NCBI GenBank assembly: GCA_029974035.1 | Contig: JARKQG010000068.1 | Coordinates: 1 to 28,674 of the forward strand | Source: Eubacteriales bacterium | Lineage (GTDB): Bacteria > Bacillota_A > Clostridia > Christensenellales > Aristaeellaceae | Length of the DNA stretch: 28,674 nt | Direction: 5' to 3' | Shown here: piece after piece, positions 1 to 6,864 of the stretch | How the letters are laid out: each line of letters starts with the position of its first letter | How positions within the stretch are numbered: position 1 is the first letter of the stretch | Position numbers and translations under genes: made by a program | Notes under the pieces: model-generated | Databases searched by the model: none | What the model was told of the DNA's origin: nothing | The model's input: only the letters and a program-made list of their open reading frames with translations

Positions 1-846
1 ATCTTTTTCATGCTCAACGTGGTGGCGGGCGACCCGGTCACGATCATGATGAAGGAAAAGATCAAGCCGGACGTGATCGAAACCCTCCGCAAGTCCATGC
101 ACCTGGACGATCCGTTTCTGGTGCGCTTCGGCCGCTACGTGTGGGACGCGCTGCACGGGGACCTGGGCACCTCCTACAAGCTCAAGACCCCGGTGGCCAA
201 GCTGATCGCAAGCGCCTTTCCCACCACCATGAAGCTGGCGGTGCTGGCGGCCCTCTTCGCGTGGATCGTGGGCATCCCCATCGGCATCGTCTCCGCGGTG
301 AAAAAAAACAAGTGGATCGACCACCTGTTCATGGGGTTTTCGCTCTTTGGCGTATCCATGCCCGTATTCTGGATCGGGCTGATTTTGCAAAACGCCTTTA
401 AAAACGTGCTGCCGGTGTCCGGCTTTGACTCCTGGCGGCACATGATCCTGCCCACGATCGTGCTGGGCTGGTCCTCCAGCGGCACCATCGCGCGGCTGAC
501 GCGCTCCAGCCTCCTCGAGGTCATGCGCAACGACTACATCCGCACCGCCCGTGCCAAGGGCATGCGCGAATTCGCCGTCATCACGCGCCACGCCTTCAAA
601 AACGCGATCATCCCGGTGGTCACCGTGATGGCCATCCAGCTGGCGAGCCTGCTCTCCGGCGCGGTCATCACCGAGACCATCTTTTCCATACCCGGCATCG
701 GTCGGCTGTCGGTCAACGCCATCGAAAACCGGGACGCGCCGCTTTTGCAGGGCACGGTGATCTTTACCGCGGCCCTCATCATCGCGGGCAACCTGATCGC
801 GGACCTTCTGTATTCCGTGATCGACCCGCGCATCCGGGTGGACTAG
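1..846 (+). CDS. Oligopeptide/dipeptide-type ABC transporter permease (DppB/OppB family), 5' end cut by window edge
   Basis: Inner-membrane permease half of a peptide/nickel-class ABC importer. The reading frame is open to the first base (I-F-F-M-L-N before the first in-window ATG at 10), and the visible start resembles the first periplasmic loop of DppB proteins (GDPVTIMM), so the true start lies to the left. About 281 residues are present against roughly 305-340 for the family. The coupling (EAA) loop that contacts the ATPase is visible as ARAKGMREFAVITRHAFKN, and the C-terminus ends in the family-typical DLLYSVIDPRIR. It is followed after 113 bases by the partner permease and then by two ATPases. 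The substrate-binding protein is not in the window and may be upstream. The family call is firm; the substrate (oligopeptide, dipeptide, nickel or other) cannot be read from the permease. Confidence 0.93.
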   Translation: MFFMLNVVAGDPVTIMMKEKIKPDVIETLRKSMHLDDPFLVRFGRYVWDALHGDLGTSYKLKTPVAKLIASAFPTTMKLAVLAALFAWIVGIPIGIVSAVKKNKWIDHLFMGFSLFGVSMPVFWIGLILQNAFKNVLPVSGFDSWRHMILPTIVLGWSSSGTIARLTRSSLLEVMRNDYIRTARAKGMREFAVITRHAFKNAIIPVVTVMAIQLASLLSGAVITETIFSIPGIGRLSVNAIENRDAPLLQGTVIFTAALIIAGNLIADLLYSVIDPRIRVD

Positions 847-959
847 TAGTTCGTCCACTACAGAATCTGCGCCCTGTCATCGGTTCTTAGCCTTCGTGGA
901 CTACCGGCGGCCCGGGCCGGAGCGGCCGGGCGTTCATTCCTTCGAAAGAGGTACGTCTG

Positions 960-1898
960 ATGTTCAAGCGAAATCCCTTCCGGAACCTCTCCCCCGCCGA
1001 TCAATTCTCCCAGGAGGCGGCGGAGGCGATCCTGGCGGGCGAGGGCCCCAGCCAGGGCACGGGCCTTCTGGACAGCCTGAAGGACATGCTCCGGGCCAAC
1101 AAGGCCGCGCTGGCGGGGCTTATCATCATCGTAATCGTCGCGCTGATGGCGGTGCTCGCGCCGCTGATCGCGCCCTACGACCCCTATCTGGTGTCGCTGA
1201 AGGAGCGGCTCAACCCGCCCTCCGCGGCCCACTTTCTGGGCACCGATGAGATCGGCCGCGACATGCTCACCCGCGTGATGTACGGCGCCCAGGTATCGCT
1301 TCTGATCGGCCTGGTGCCCTCGTTTCTGTCGCTGGTGATCGGCTCGGTGCTGGGCCTGGTGGCGGGCTACTACGGCGGCAAGGTGGACGGGGTCATCATG
1401 CGCCTGGCGGACGTGGTGCTGGCGTTTCCGTCGCTGCTTCTGGCGATGGTGGTCATGTACATTCTGGGCGGCACGCTTTTGAATCTTTTCATCGCGCTTT
1501 CCATCATCAACTGGGCGGGCACGGCGCGGGTGGTGCGGGCGCAGACGCTGGCGCTGAAGGAAAAGGAATTCATCGAGGCGGCGCGCTCGATGGGCGTGAG
1601 CCGGACGAAGATCATGTTCCGGCACATCCTGCCCAACTGCGTGCCCAGCCTGATCGTGCTCTTCACGCTGGACATCCCGGCGGCCATCCTGTCGGAATCC
1701 AGCCTGAGCTTTCTGGGCGTGGGCGCCCAGCCGCCCCGGGCCAGCTGGGGGCTGATGATCTCCGCGGGCAAAAAATTTGCCTACCAGTGCCCCTGGCTGG
1801 TGCTGGCGCCGGGCATCGCGATCCTTCTGATCACCCTCGCCTTCAATTTTCTGGGGGACGGGCTCAGGGACGCCATGGATCCCTACTTGAAAACCTGA
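960..1898 (+). CDS. Oligopeptide/dipeptide-type ABC transporter permease (DppC/OppC family)
   Basis: Second membrane permease of the same importer, 312 residues, which is full length. It has the N-terminal cytoplasmic stretch and single helix typical of DppC (AGLIIIVIVALMAVLAPLIA), then the family signature FLGTDEIGRDMLTRVMYGA. The EAA coupling loop is EAARSMGVSRTKIMFRHILP, and the C-terminus is FNFLGDGLRDAMDPYLK. The ATG at 960 is preceded by a GAAAGAGG Shine-Dalgarno-like stretch. The gene lies between the DppB-type permease and the two ATPases, all on the same strand, so the four form one transporter operon. Function as a permease is certain from the family; the ligand is not known. Confidence 0.95.
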   Translation: MFKRNPFRNLSPADQFSQEAAEAILAGEGPSQGTGLLDSLKDMLRANKAALAGLIIIVIVALMAVLAPLIAPYDPYLVSLKERLNPPSAAHFLGTDEIGRDMLTRVMYGAQVSLLIGLVPSFLSLVIGSVLGLVAGYYGGKVDGVIMRLADVVLAFPSLLLAMVVMYILGGTLLNLFIALSIINWAGTARVVRAQTLALKEKEFIEAARSMGVSRTKIMFRHILPNCVPSLIVLFTLDIPAAILSESSLSFLGVGAQPPRASWGLMISAGKKFAYQCPWLVLAPGIAILLITLAFNFLGDGLRDAMDPYLKT

Positions 1899-1913
1899 CG
1901 GGAGGGCGGTACA

Positions 1914-2906
1914 ATGGAACGGAACGAAGAACGGCCGCTGCTCTCGATTGAGGGGCTGGTCACCACCTTTCACATGCGCGGCGGCGAGGGCAACGCCGTG
2001 GACGGCGTGAACCTCACCATCCGCCGCGGCGAAACGGTGGGCCTGGTGGGCGAATCCGGCTGCGGCAAGAGCATGACCGCCATGAGCGTGATGGGCCTTC
2101 TGCCGGAGATGGCCCGGATCACCGCCGGGCGGATCGACTTTGCCGGCGAGGACCTGGCGCACTTTCCCCGCGACAGGATGCGCAAAATCACCGGCGACCG
2201 GATCTCCATGATCTTTCAGGAGCCCATGACCTCGCTGAACCCGGTCAAGACCGTGGGCGGCCAGGTGCGCGAGGCGATCCTCCTGCACCAGAAGATCTCC
2301 CGCCGGGCGGCAAAGGCCCGGGTGATCGACATCTTCCAAAAGGTGGGCATCCCGGAGTCGGAAAAGCGCTACGGCGCCTACCCCCACCAGCTTTCGGGGG
2401 GCCTCCGGCAGCGGGTGATGATCGGCATGGCCATGGTTTCGTCGCCGGACCTTCTGATCGCCGACGAACCCACCACCGCGCTGGACGTGACCATCGAGGC
2501 CCAGATTCTCCGGCTGATGCGCGCGCTGCAGGCGGAGCAGGGCACCTCGATTCTGATGATCACCCACAACCTGGGCGTGGTGGCGGAAATCTGCGACCGC
2601 GTGTACGTGATGTACGCCGGGCAGGTGGTGGAGCAGGCGGACGTGCGCACGCTGTTCAAGGCGCCCGCGCACCCCTATACGCTGGGGCTGCTGCGGTCGC
2701 TGCCGGGCCTTCGCGCGAAGGGCGAGCGCCTCGAGAGCATCCGCGGCATGGTGCCCTCCCTCACCGGCATGCCCCCCGGCTGCCGCTTCTCCCCCCGGTG
2801 CGACCGCGCCTGCGACCGCTGCCGCCGGGAGGCGCCGCCGCTTTACACCCTTGGAAACGGCCACGCCGCGCGCTGCTTCCTGCTTGAAGAGGAGGGAGAC
2901 GCGTGA
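1914..2906 (+). CDS. Peptide-type ABC transporter ATPase (DppD/OppD family)
   Basis: ATP-binding subunit, 330 residues, that powers the preceding permeases from the cytoplasmic face. Walker A is GESGCGKS at about residues 46-53, the ABC signature is [15 protein letters not shown], and Walker B is [12 protein letters not shown] followed by the switch histidine in MITHNLGVV. After the nucleotide-binding domain comes the extra oligopeptide/dipeptide transporter C-terminal region, with a cysteine-rich segment ([15 protein letters not shown]) that carries an Fe-S cluster in some relatives. The start is the ATG following GGAGGG, 15 bases after the permease stop. It runs into the next ATPase at a TGATG junction, which implies translational coupling. 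Confidence 0.95.
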   Translation: MERNEERPLLSIEGLVTTFHMRGGEGNAVDGVNLTIRRGETVGLVGESGCGKSMTAMSVMGLLPEMARITAGRIDFAGEDLAHFPRDRMRKITGDRISMIFQEPMTSLNPVKTVGGQVREAILLHQKISRRAAKARVIDIFQKVGIPESEKRYGAYPHQLSGGLRQRVMIGMAMVSSPDLLIADEPTTALDVTIEAQILRLMRALQAEQGTSILMITHNLGVVAEICDRVYVMYAGQVVEQADVRTLFKAPAHPYTLGLLRSLPGLRAKGERLESIRGMVPSLTGMPPGCRFSPRCDRACDRCRREAPPLYTLGNGHAARCFLLEEEGDA

Positions 2907-3868
2907 TGGATGCGCTGCTTCGCGCCGAGCACCTGGTAAAGGAGTTTCCGGTGCGCCGGGGCACCGTGCACGCGGTGTCCGACGTGAGCCTTGAAATCAT
3001 GCGGGGCGAAACCCTGTGCGTGGTGGGCGAGTCCGGCTGCGGCAAATCCACGCTGGGGCGGCTTTTGCTGCGGCTCATTGAGCCCACCGCCGGAAAGGTG
3101 TACCTGGGCGGCGAGGAGATCACCGCCCTGGCGCCCGGGGCGCTCCGGGAGGCGCGCCGCCGGATGCAGATGATCTTTCAGGACCCCTACGCCTCGCTGG
3201 ACCCGCGCATGACCGTGGGCCGCATCATCGAGGAGCCGCTGTCCACCCATGCCGTGGGCGCGCCCGCCCAGCGCCGGGCGCGGGTGCACGAGCTGATGGA
3301 CAAGGTGGGCATCCGGCCGGAATCCTACGGCCGATACCCCCACCAGTTTTCCGGAGGGCAGCGGCAGCGCATCGGCATCGCCCGCGCGCTGGCGCTCAGC
3401 CCGGACCTGATCGTTTGCGACGAGCCGGTGTCCGCGCTGGACGTGTCCATCCAGGCCCAGATCCTCAACCTTCTGCGCGACCTGCAGGCGGAATTCGGCC
3501 TGACGTACCTGTTCATCTCCCACGACCTGTCGGTGGTCAGGTACATCGCCGACCGGGTGTGCGTGATGTTCCTGGGCAAGGTGTGCGAGATGGGCGACGC
3601 CGAGGCGGTCTACGCGCGCCCGGCCCACCCCTACACCCGGTTTTTGCTGGAGTCCGTACCCCAGCCGGACCCGGACCGGCGCGGCCAGGACCGCCAGATC
3701 CTGACCGGCGAGGTGGGCTCCCCGCTGAACCCGCCCCGGGGCTGCCGCTTCCATCCCCGCTGTCCCTATGCGACCGACCTGTGCCAAACCGCCGAACCGC
3801 CGCTCGCGGCGCTGGACGGCCGAATGGTTGCCTGCCACCACGCGCAAATGATCACAAGGGGGTTATGA
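2906..3868 (+). CDS. Peptide-type ABC transporter ATPase (DppF/OppF family)
   Basis: Second ATPase of the importer, about 320 residues. DppD and DppF normally form a heterodimer. Walker A is [12 protein letters not shown], the signature is FSGGQRQRIGIARALA, and Walker B is LIVCDEPVSALD. The C-terminal domain again has the GCRFHPRCPYATDLC cysteine motif. I chose the ATG at 2906, which shares its first base with the upstream stop codon and sits 8 bases after GAGGAGGGA. A GTG at 2903 is an in-frame alternative one codon earlier, but it is too close to the ribosome binding site. One base separates its stop from the start of the secreted protein that follows. Confidence 0.94.
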   Translation: MDALLRAEHLVKEFPVRRGTVHAVSDVSLEIMRGETLCVVGESGCGKSTLGRLLLRLIEPTAGKVYLGGEEITALAPGALREARRRMQMIFQDPYASLDPRMTVGRIIEEPLSTHAVGAPAQRRARVHELMDKVGIRPESYGRYPHQFSGGQRQRIGIARALALSPDLIVCDEPVSALDVSIQAQILNLLRDLQAEFGLTYLFISHDLSVVRYIADRVCVMFLGKVCEMGDAEAVYARPAHPYTRFLLESVPQPDPDRRGQDRQILTGEVGSPLNPPRGCRFHPRCPYATDLCQTAEPPLAALDGRMVACHHAQMITRGL

Positions 3869-3869
3869 C

Positions 3870-4727
3870 TTGAAGCGCATGTTCCTTGTCCTTCTGGTGG
3901 CCGCGCTGGCGCTCTCGCCGGCATGGGCGCTGGCGGAGTCCGGCGATCCGGATTCCTTTGAAGACCTGGGGGAGATCGATTCGGGCGACGCCTGGCTCAT
4001 CCCGGAGGACGGCGGCCTGACCTGGGACGGCGGCTCCATGACCATCGCGCTGCCGGAGGACGCCTCCACCGGCTACGCCTGGAGCGCCGAGCTGGACGAC
4101 GACACCGTGCTGACCGCGGATACCGACGCCGTGGATGCGCCCGCGGACGGCGCGCTGCCGCTGCACACCTTCGTCTACCTGCCCGGCGCCGACGGCGCCG
4201 CGCTGGTGAGCCTCTACTATGAAGAGACGGACGGCGAGGACGTGGCCGCCATGCTCAGCTACACCGCCACCGTGGAGGGCGGCAAGATTGCGGATGTGAC
4301 CTTTGAGGACCTGTCCGACTGGGGGACCGAGGGCGATGACGACGGCGGCGTGCTCTACGAGGGCGAAACCGGCGGCGTGCCGCTGTACCTGCCCGAGGAC
4401 ATGCACATTTCCTCCGAGGCCGACGGCATCACCCGGCTCGAGAGCGGGGACGGCTCCATCTGGATGACCATCCGCTACGATCCGGAGGGCGACGCCGAGG
4501 CGCTTCTGGCCGAATTCGAGGACGAGGACGAACTGGCGCGGCAGTACGGCGACGAGGCCGCCGGCTCCAGCTTCCTCTCCGCCACCGTGGACCGCGAGAG
4601 CGATCCGCCCAGGGGCATCCTGGTGTACGAGGTGGTCAAGGACGGCACGGACACCATCGTCGAGCACACCGGCTATCAGGCGCCCAGCGGCGGCGTGCTG
4701 ATTGTGGAAACGGGGTACGTGATGTAG
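3870..4727 (+). CDS. Secreted acidic protein with a chagasin-like (inhibitor family I42) domain
   Basis: Predicted exported protein of 285 residues. The TTG at 3870 is preferred: AAGGGGG ends 7 bases upstream, and it gives a normal signal peptide (positive Lys-Arg, hydrophobic FLVLLVAALAL, cleavage after ALA at residue 22). An ATG at 3879 would lose the positive charge and the spacing. Residues about 54-135 resemble the chagasin fold of cysteine-protease inhibitors: a beta strand SMTIALPED leading into STGYAW (residues 66-71, compare the family NPTTGY-W loop), then GADG (106-109) where the family has GxGG. The third family loop, RPW, is not evident, so inhibitory activity is inference. The C-terminal half (about 155-285) is very rich in Asp and Glu and I do not recognise it. 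It begins one base after the ATPase gene, so it belongs to the peptide-transporter operon. Confidence 0.72.
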   Translation: MKRMFLVLLVAALALSPAWALAESGDPDSFEDLGEIDSGDAWLIPEDGGLTWDGGSMTIALPEDASTGYAWSAELDDDTVLTADTDAVDAPADGALPLHTFVYLPGADGAALVSLYYEETDGEDVAAMLSYTATVEGGKIADVTFEDLSDWGTEGDDDGGVLYEGETGGVPLYLPEDMHISSEADGITRLESGDGSIWMTIRYDPEGDAEALLAEFEDEDELARQYGDEAAGSSFLSATVDRESDPPRGILVYEVVKDGTDTIVEHTGYQAPSGGVLIVETGYVM

Positions 4728-4728
4728 G

Positions 4729-5328
4729 ATGGCGAAGCCCATCATGACGCGGGCTGTCGGCGGCGCGGTGCTGGCCTCGGGCGCGTCCGCGCGGTTCGGG
4801 GAAAACAAACTGCTGGCCGACTTTCAGGGGCGCGCGCTGGTGAATCGCGCCTTTGACTGCCTGCCCGACGGCCTTGCGCGGCGGGTGGCGGTCACCCGGT
4901 GGCCGGCTGTGGCCGCGCTGGCCCGGGCGGCGGGGCTGACGGCCGTCCTCCACGGCTTTCCCGACGTGGCGGACAGCATCCGCCTGGCGGCGGAGGCCAT
5001 GGAGGGGCTGGACGGCGCGCTGTTTCTGGTGGGGGATCAGCCGCTTCTGACCCGGGCGTCGGTGGAAAAGCTGCTGGCGGCCTTCTGCGCGGCGCCGGAG
5101 CGCCCCGTGCGGCTGGCCTATCGCGGCGTACCGGGCGGGCCCATCGTCTTTCCCGCCTCCGCGTTTGCGCACCTCGCCGCCCTGGCTCCGGGCGAAACCG
5201 GGCGCGCCGCGCTCCGGCGCGCCGGCCTTGCGCCACATCTGGTGGAGGCGCAAAGCGCCTGGGAGATGATGGACTGCGACACCCCGGAGGCCCTCGCCGC
5301 CCTCCGCCGCGCCGCGCCGCACGTTTGA
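4729..5328 (+). CDS. ygfJ: MobA/MocA-like nucleotidyltransferase, YgfJ type (molybdenum hydroxylase maturation)
   Basis: Cytoplasmic NTP-transferase of 199 residues, in the family that attaches CMP (MocA) or GMP (MobA) to molybdopterin. The N-terminal nucleotide-binding motif is LASGASARFGENKLL, where the family has LAAGxSxRMGxxKLL. It is followed by FLVGDQPLL, the GGPIVFP stretch (GHPVLF in relatives), a GETGRAALRR segment and DCDTPEAL near the C-terminus, which is typical of this family. The position just before the ssnA-ygfK-hyuA-xdhD genes supports the YgfJ assignment, meaning maturation of the molybdenum hydroxylase at 11134. The ATG at 4729 follows the previous stop by one base and has a weak ribosome binding site; an in-frame ATG at 4744 would also keep the whole domain. 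Exact nucleotide specificity (CTP or GTP) is not readable here. Confidence 0.8.
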   Translation: MAKPIMTRAVGGAVLASGASARFGENKLLADFQGRALVNRAFDCLPDGLARRVAVTRWPAVAALARAAGLTAVLHGFPDVADSIRLAAEAMEGLDGALFLVGDQPLLTRASVEKLLAAFCAAPERPVRLAYRGVPGGPIVFPASAFAHLAALAPGETGRAALRRAGLAPHLVEAQSAWEMMDCDTPEALAALRRAAPHV

Positions 5329-5350
5329 TTCCGCGCCCGCGAAAACCCCC

Positions 5351-5380
5351 TTGACAGCGGGAAAAAACGTATGCTAGAAT
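5351..5380 (+). promoter_or_regulatory. Sigma-A type promoter for the purine catabolism operon
   Basis: A perfect -35 box TTGACA at 5351-5356 and a -10 box TAGAAT at 5375-5380 (5 of 6 consensus bases) are separated by 18 bases. It lies in the 196-base gap between the cytidylyltransferase and ssnA. Transcription would begin near 5387, leaving a leader of about 138 bases before the ssnA ATG. Confidence 0.75.
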
Positions 5381-5386
5381 GATGCC

Positions 5387-5466
5387 AAAGAGAATACCAG
5401 GGCTGTAAGGTAGTGCTTCGCGCACGGGCTATCCTGTTTGAAGATGGGATTGCCGGGCGGCCTCTC
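5387..5466 (+). promoter_or_regulatory. Structured leader RNA, candidate riboswitch aptamer of unknown type
   Basis: The leader between the predicted transcription start and the terminator can fold as a closed domain. GAGA (5390-5393) pairs with TCTC (5463-5466), then GGCTG (5401-5405) with CGGCC (5458-5462), leaving a one-sided bulge ATACCAG. Inside is a hairpin with AGGTA (5408-5412) against TATCCT (5430-5435) and GTGC (5413-5416) against GCAC (5422-5425). TTCGC in the hairpin loop (5417-5421) could alternatively pair with GCGAA (5471-5475), the 5' arm of the terminator, giving an antiterminator. I do not see the conserved elements of the purine, PRPP/ppGpp, THF, ZTP or TPP riboswitches. 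The structure was drawn by eye, so the aptamer call is inference. Confidence 0.45.
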
Positions 5467-5495
5467 GTCTGCGAACGGGCTTCGCAGACTTTTTT
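5467..5495 (+). terminator. Intrinsic terminator in the ssnA leader (attenuator)
   Basis: A perfect 9-bp stem GTCTGCGAA/TTCGCAGAC (5467-5475 with 5481-5489) with a CGGGC loop is followed immediately by six T residues (5490-5495). It lies after the promoter and before the ssnA ribosome binding site (AAGGAGGG at 5511-5518), so it cannot serve simply to end the upstream gene. It fits conditional termination of the purine operon. It would also stop read-through from the upstream transporter operon. Confidence 0.82.
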
Positions 5496-5524
5496 ATTGC
5501 GTCAAAGGCGAAGGAGGGAATCCC

Positions 5525-6859
5525 ATGCTGCTGATTGGGAACGGAAGCGTCGTCACCCGGGACGGCGCGCGGCCGCTGGTGGCGCGCGGCGCGGTGGCCG
5601 TGGAGGGCGGCGCGATCGTCGAGGTGGGCGACTGGGCGGCGCTTTGCGCGAAGTACGCCGGGGCCGAGCGCTTGGACGCCCGCGGGGGCGTCATCATGCC
5701 GGGACTCATCAACGCCCACAACCACATCTACTCCGCCTTCGCGCGGGGCATGTCCATCAAGGGCTACGCCGCCAAGGGCTTCCTCGAGATTCTGGACGGA
5801 CTGTGGTGGACGCTGGACCGCCATCTCAAAAACCCCGACACCCGCCTCTCCGCCGACATGACCTTTGTCGACGCCATCGAAAACGGCGTCACCACCGTGA
5901 TCGACCACCACGCCAGCTACGGCGAGATCGAGGGCAGCCTGTTTGAAATCGCCGGCAGCGCCCGGAACATGGGCGTTCGCGCCTGCCTGTGCTACGAGGT
6001 GTCCGACCGGGACGGCCGGGACAAGATGATGCAGGGCGTGCTGGAGAACGAGCGCTTCATCCAATACGCCCGGGCGGACGATTCCGGCATGCTGGCCGCG
6101 CTTTTTGGCCTGCACGCGCCCTTTACGCTGTCCGACGAAACCCTGGCCCTCTGCGCCGCCCACAACCCCGGCGCCGGCTACCACATTCACGTGGCGGAGG
6201 GCATCGACGACGTGCTGGCGAGCCTGCGCGAGCACGGCAAGCGCCCCGCCTTCCGGCTGCACGATTTCGGCATCCTGGGGGAAAAGACGCTCCTTGGCCA
6301 CTGCACCCACGTGTCCGAGGCGGAGATCGACCTGATCGCCGAAACCCGCTCCATGGTGGGCCACAACCCCGAGAGCAACATGGGCAACGCCATCGGCTGC
6401 CCGCCGGTGATCCGCATGTTCCACAGGGGCGTCCGGATCGGCCTTGGCACCGACGGCTACACCAACGACATGCTGGAGAGCTACAAGGTGGCGAACCTTT
6501 TGCACAAGCACAACCTGGCAGATCCGTCCGCCGCCTGGGGCGAGATCCCGGCCATGCTGTTTCACATGAACGCCGAAATGGCCTCGCAGATGTTCGGCCG
6601 CGAGATCGGCGTGCTGAAGCCCGGCGCCGCGGCGGACGTGATCGTGGTGGATTACGACCCGCCCACGCCGCTGACGGAGGACAACATCAACGGCCACGTG
6701 ATGTTCGGCATGAACGGCCGGATGGTGACCGCCACCGTGGCGAACGGCCGGGTGCTGATGAAGGACCGGCAGCTCACCGGCGTGGACAGGCCGCGCCTCA
6801 TGGCCCGGTGCCGCGAAGCCGCCGGCGCGCTGTGGACACGCATCAACGAGGGGAGGTAA
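5525..6859 (+). CDS. ssnA: SsnA-type amidohydrolase (purine catabolism / selenium-metabolism-associated)
   Basis: Metal-dependent hydrolase of the amidohydrolase superfamily, 444 residues, the usual SsnA size. It has the first metal motif INAHNHIYS (His65 and His67), the later metal histidines in YHIHVAEG and LGHCTHVSEAE, and the catalytic Asp in GLGTDGYTND. The C-terminal small beta domain is recognisable from GVLKPGAAADVIVVDYDPP. The ATG at 5525 was chosen because AAGGAGGG ends 6 bases upstream; reading in from an earlier start would translate the terminator. It is the first gene after the attenuated leader, and ygfK starts 5 bases beyond its stop. In other bacteria ssnA sits with ygfK, hyuA and xdhD in purine/urate-degradation clusters. 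The exact substrate is not established from sequence; deamination or ring opening of a purine intermediate is the likely chemistry. Confidence 0.9.
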   Translation: MLLIGNGSVVTRDGARPLVARGAVAVEGGAIVEVGDWAALCAKYAGAERLDARGGVIMPGLINAHNHIYSAFARGMSIKGYAAKGFLEILDGLWWTLDRHLKNPDTRLSADMTFVDAIENGVTTVIDHHASYGEIEGSLFEIAGSARNMGVRACLCYEVSDRDGRDKMMQGVLENERFIQYARADDSGMLAALFGLHAPFTLSDETLALCAAHNPGAGYHIHVAEGIDDVLASLREHGKRPAFRLHDFGILGEKTLLGHCTHVSEAEIDLIAETRSMVGHNPESNMGNAIGCPPVIRMFHRGVRIGLGTDGYTNDMLESYKVANLLHKHNLADPSAAWGEIPAMLFHMNAEMASQMFGREIGVLKPGAAADVIVVDYDPPTPLTEDNINGHVMFGMNGRMVTATVANGRVLMKDRQLTGVDRPRLMARCREAAGALWTRINEGR

Positions 6860-6864
6860 TCCAT

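Noticed and set aside
858..2864. Long open frame on the - strand (668 codons) opposite the transporter genes
   Set aside because: It is antisense to clear ABC permease and ATPase genes. Its product is His/Arg/Gly-rich with no family motif, as expected from GC-rich codon bias in the opposite frame.
5387..5466. Leader as a classical purine (guanine/adenine) riboswitch
   Set aside because: The conserved core bases and paired loop-loop elements of that class are not present, so I kept it as an unassigned leader.
5438..5524. Earlier in-frame start for ssnA at 5438
   Set aside because: Translation would begin inside the folded leader and run through the terminator. The ATG at 5525 has a strong ribosome binding site and gives the family's normal length.
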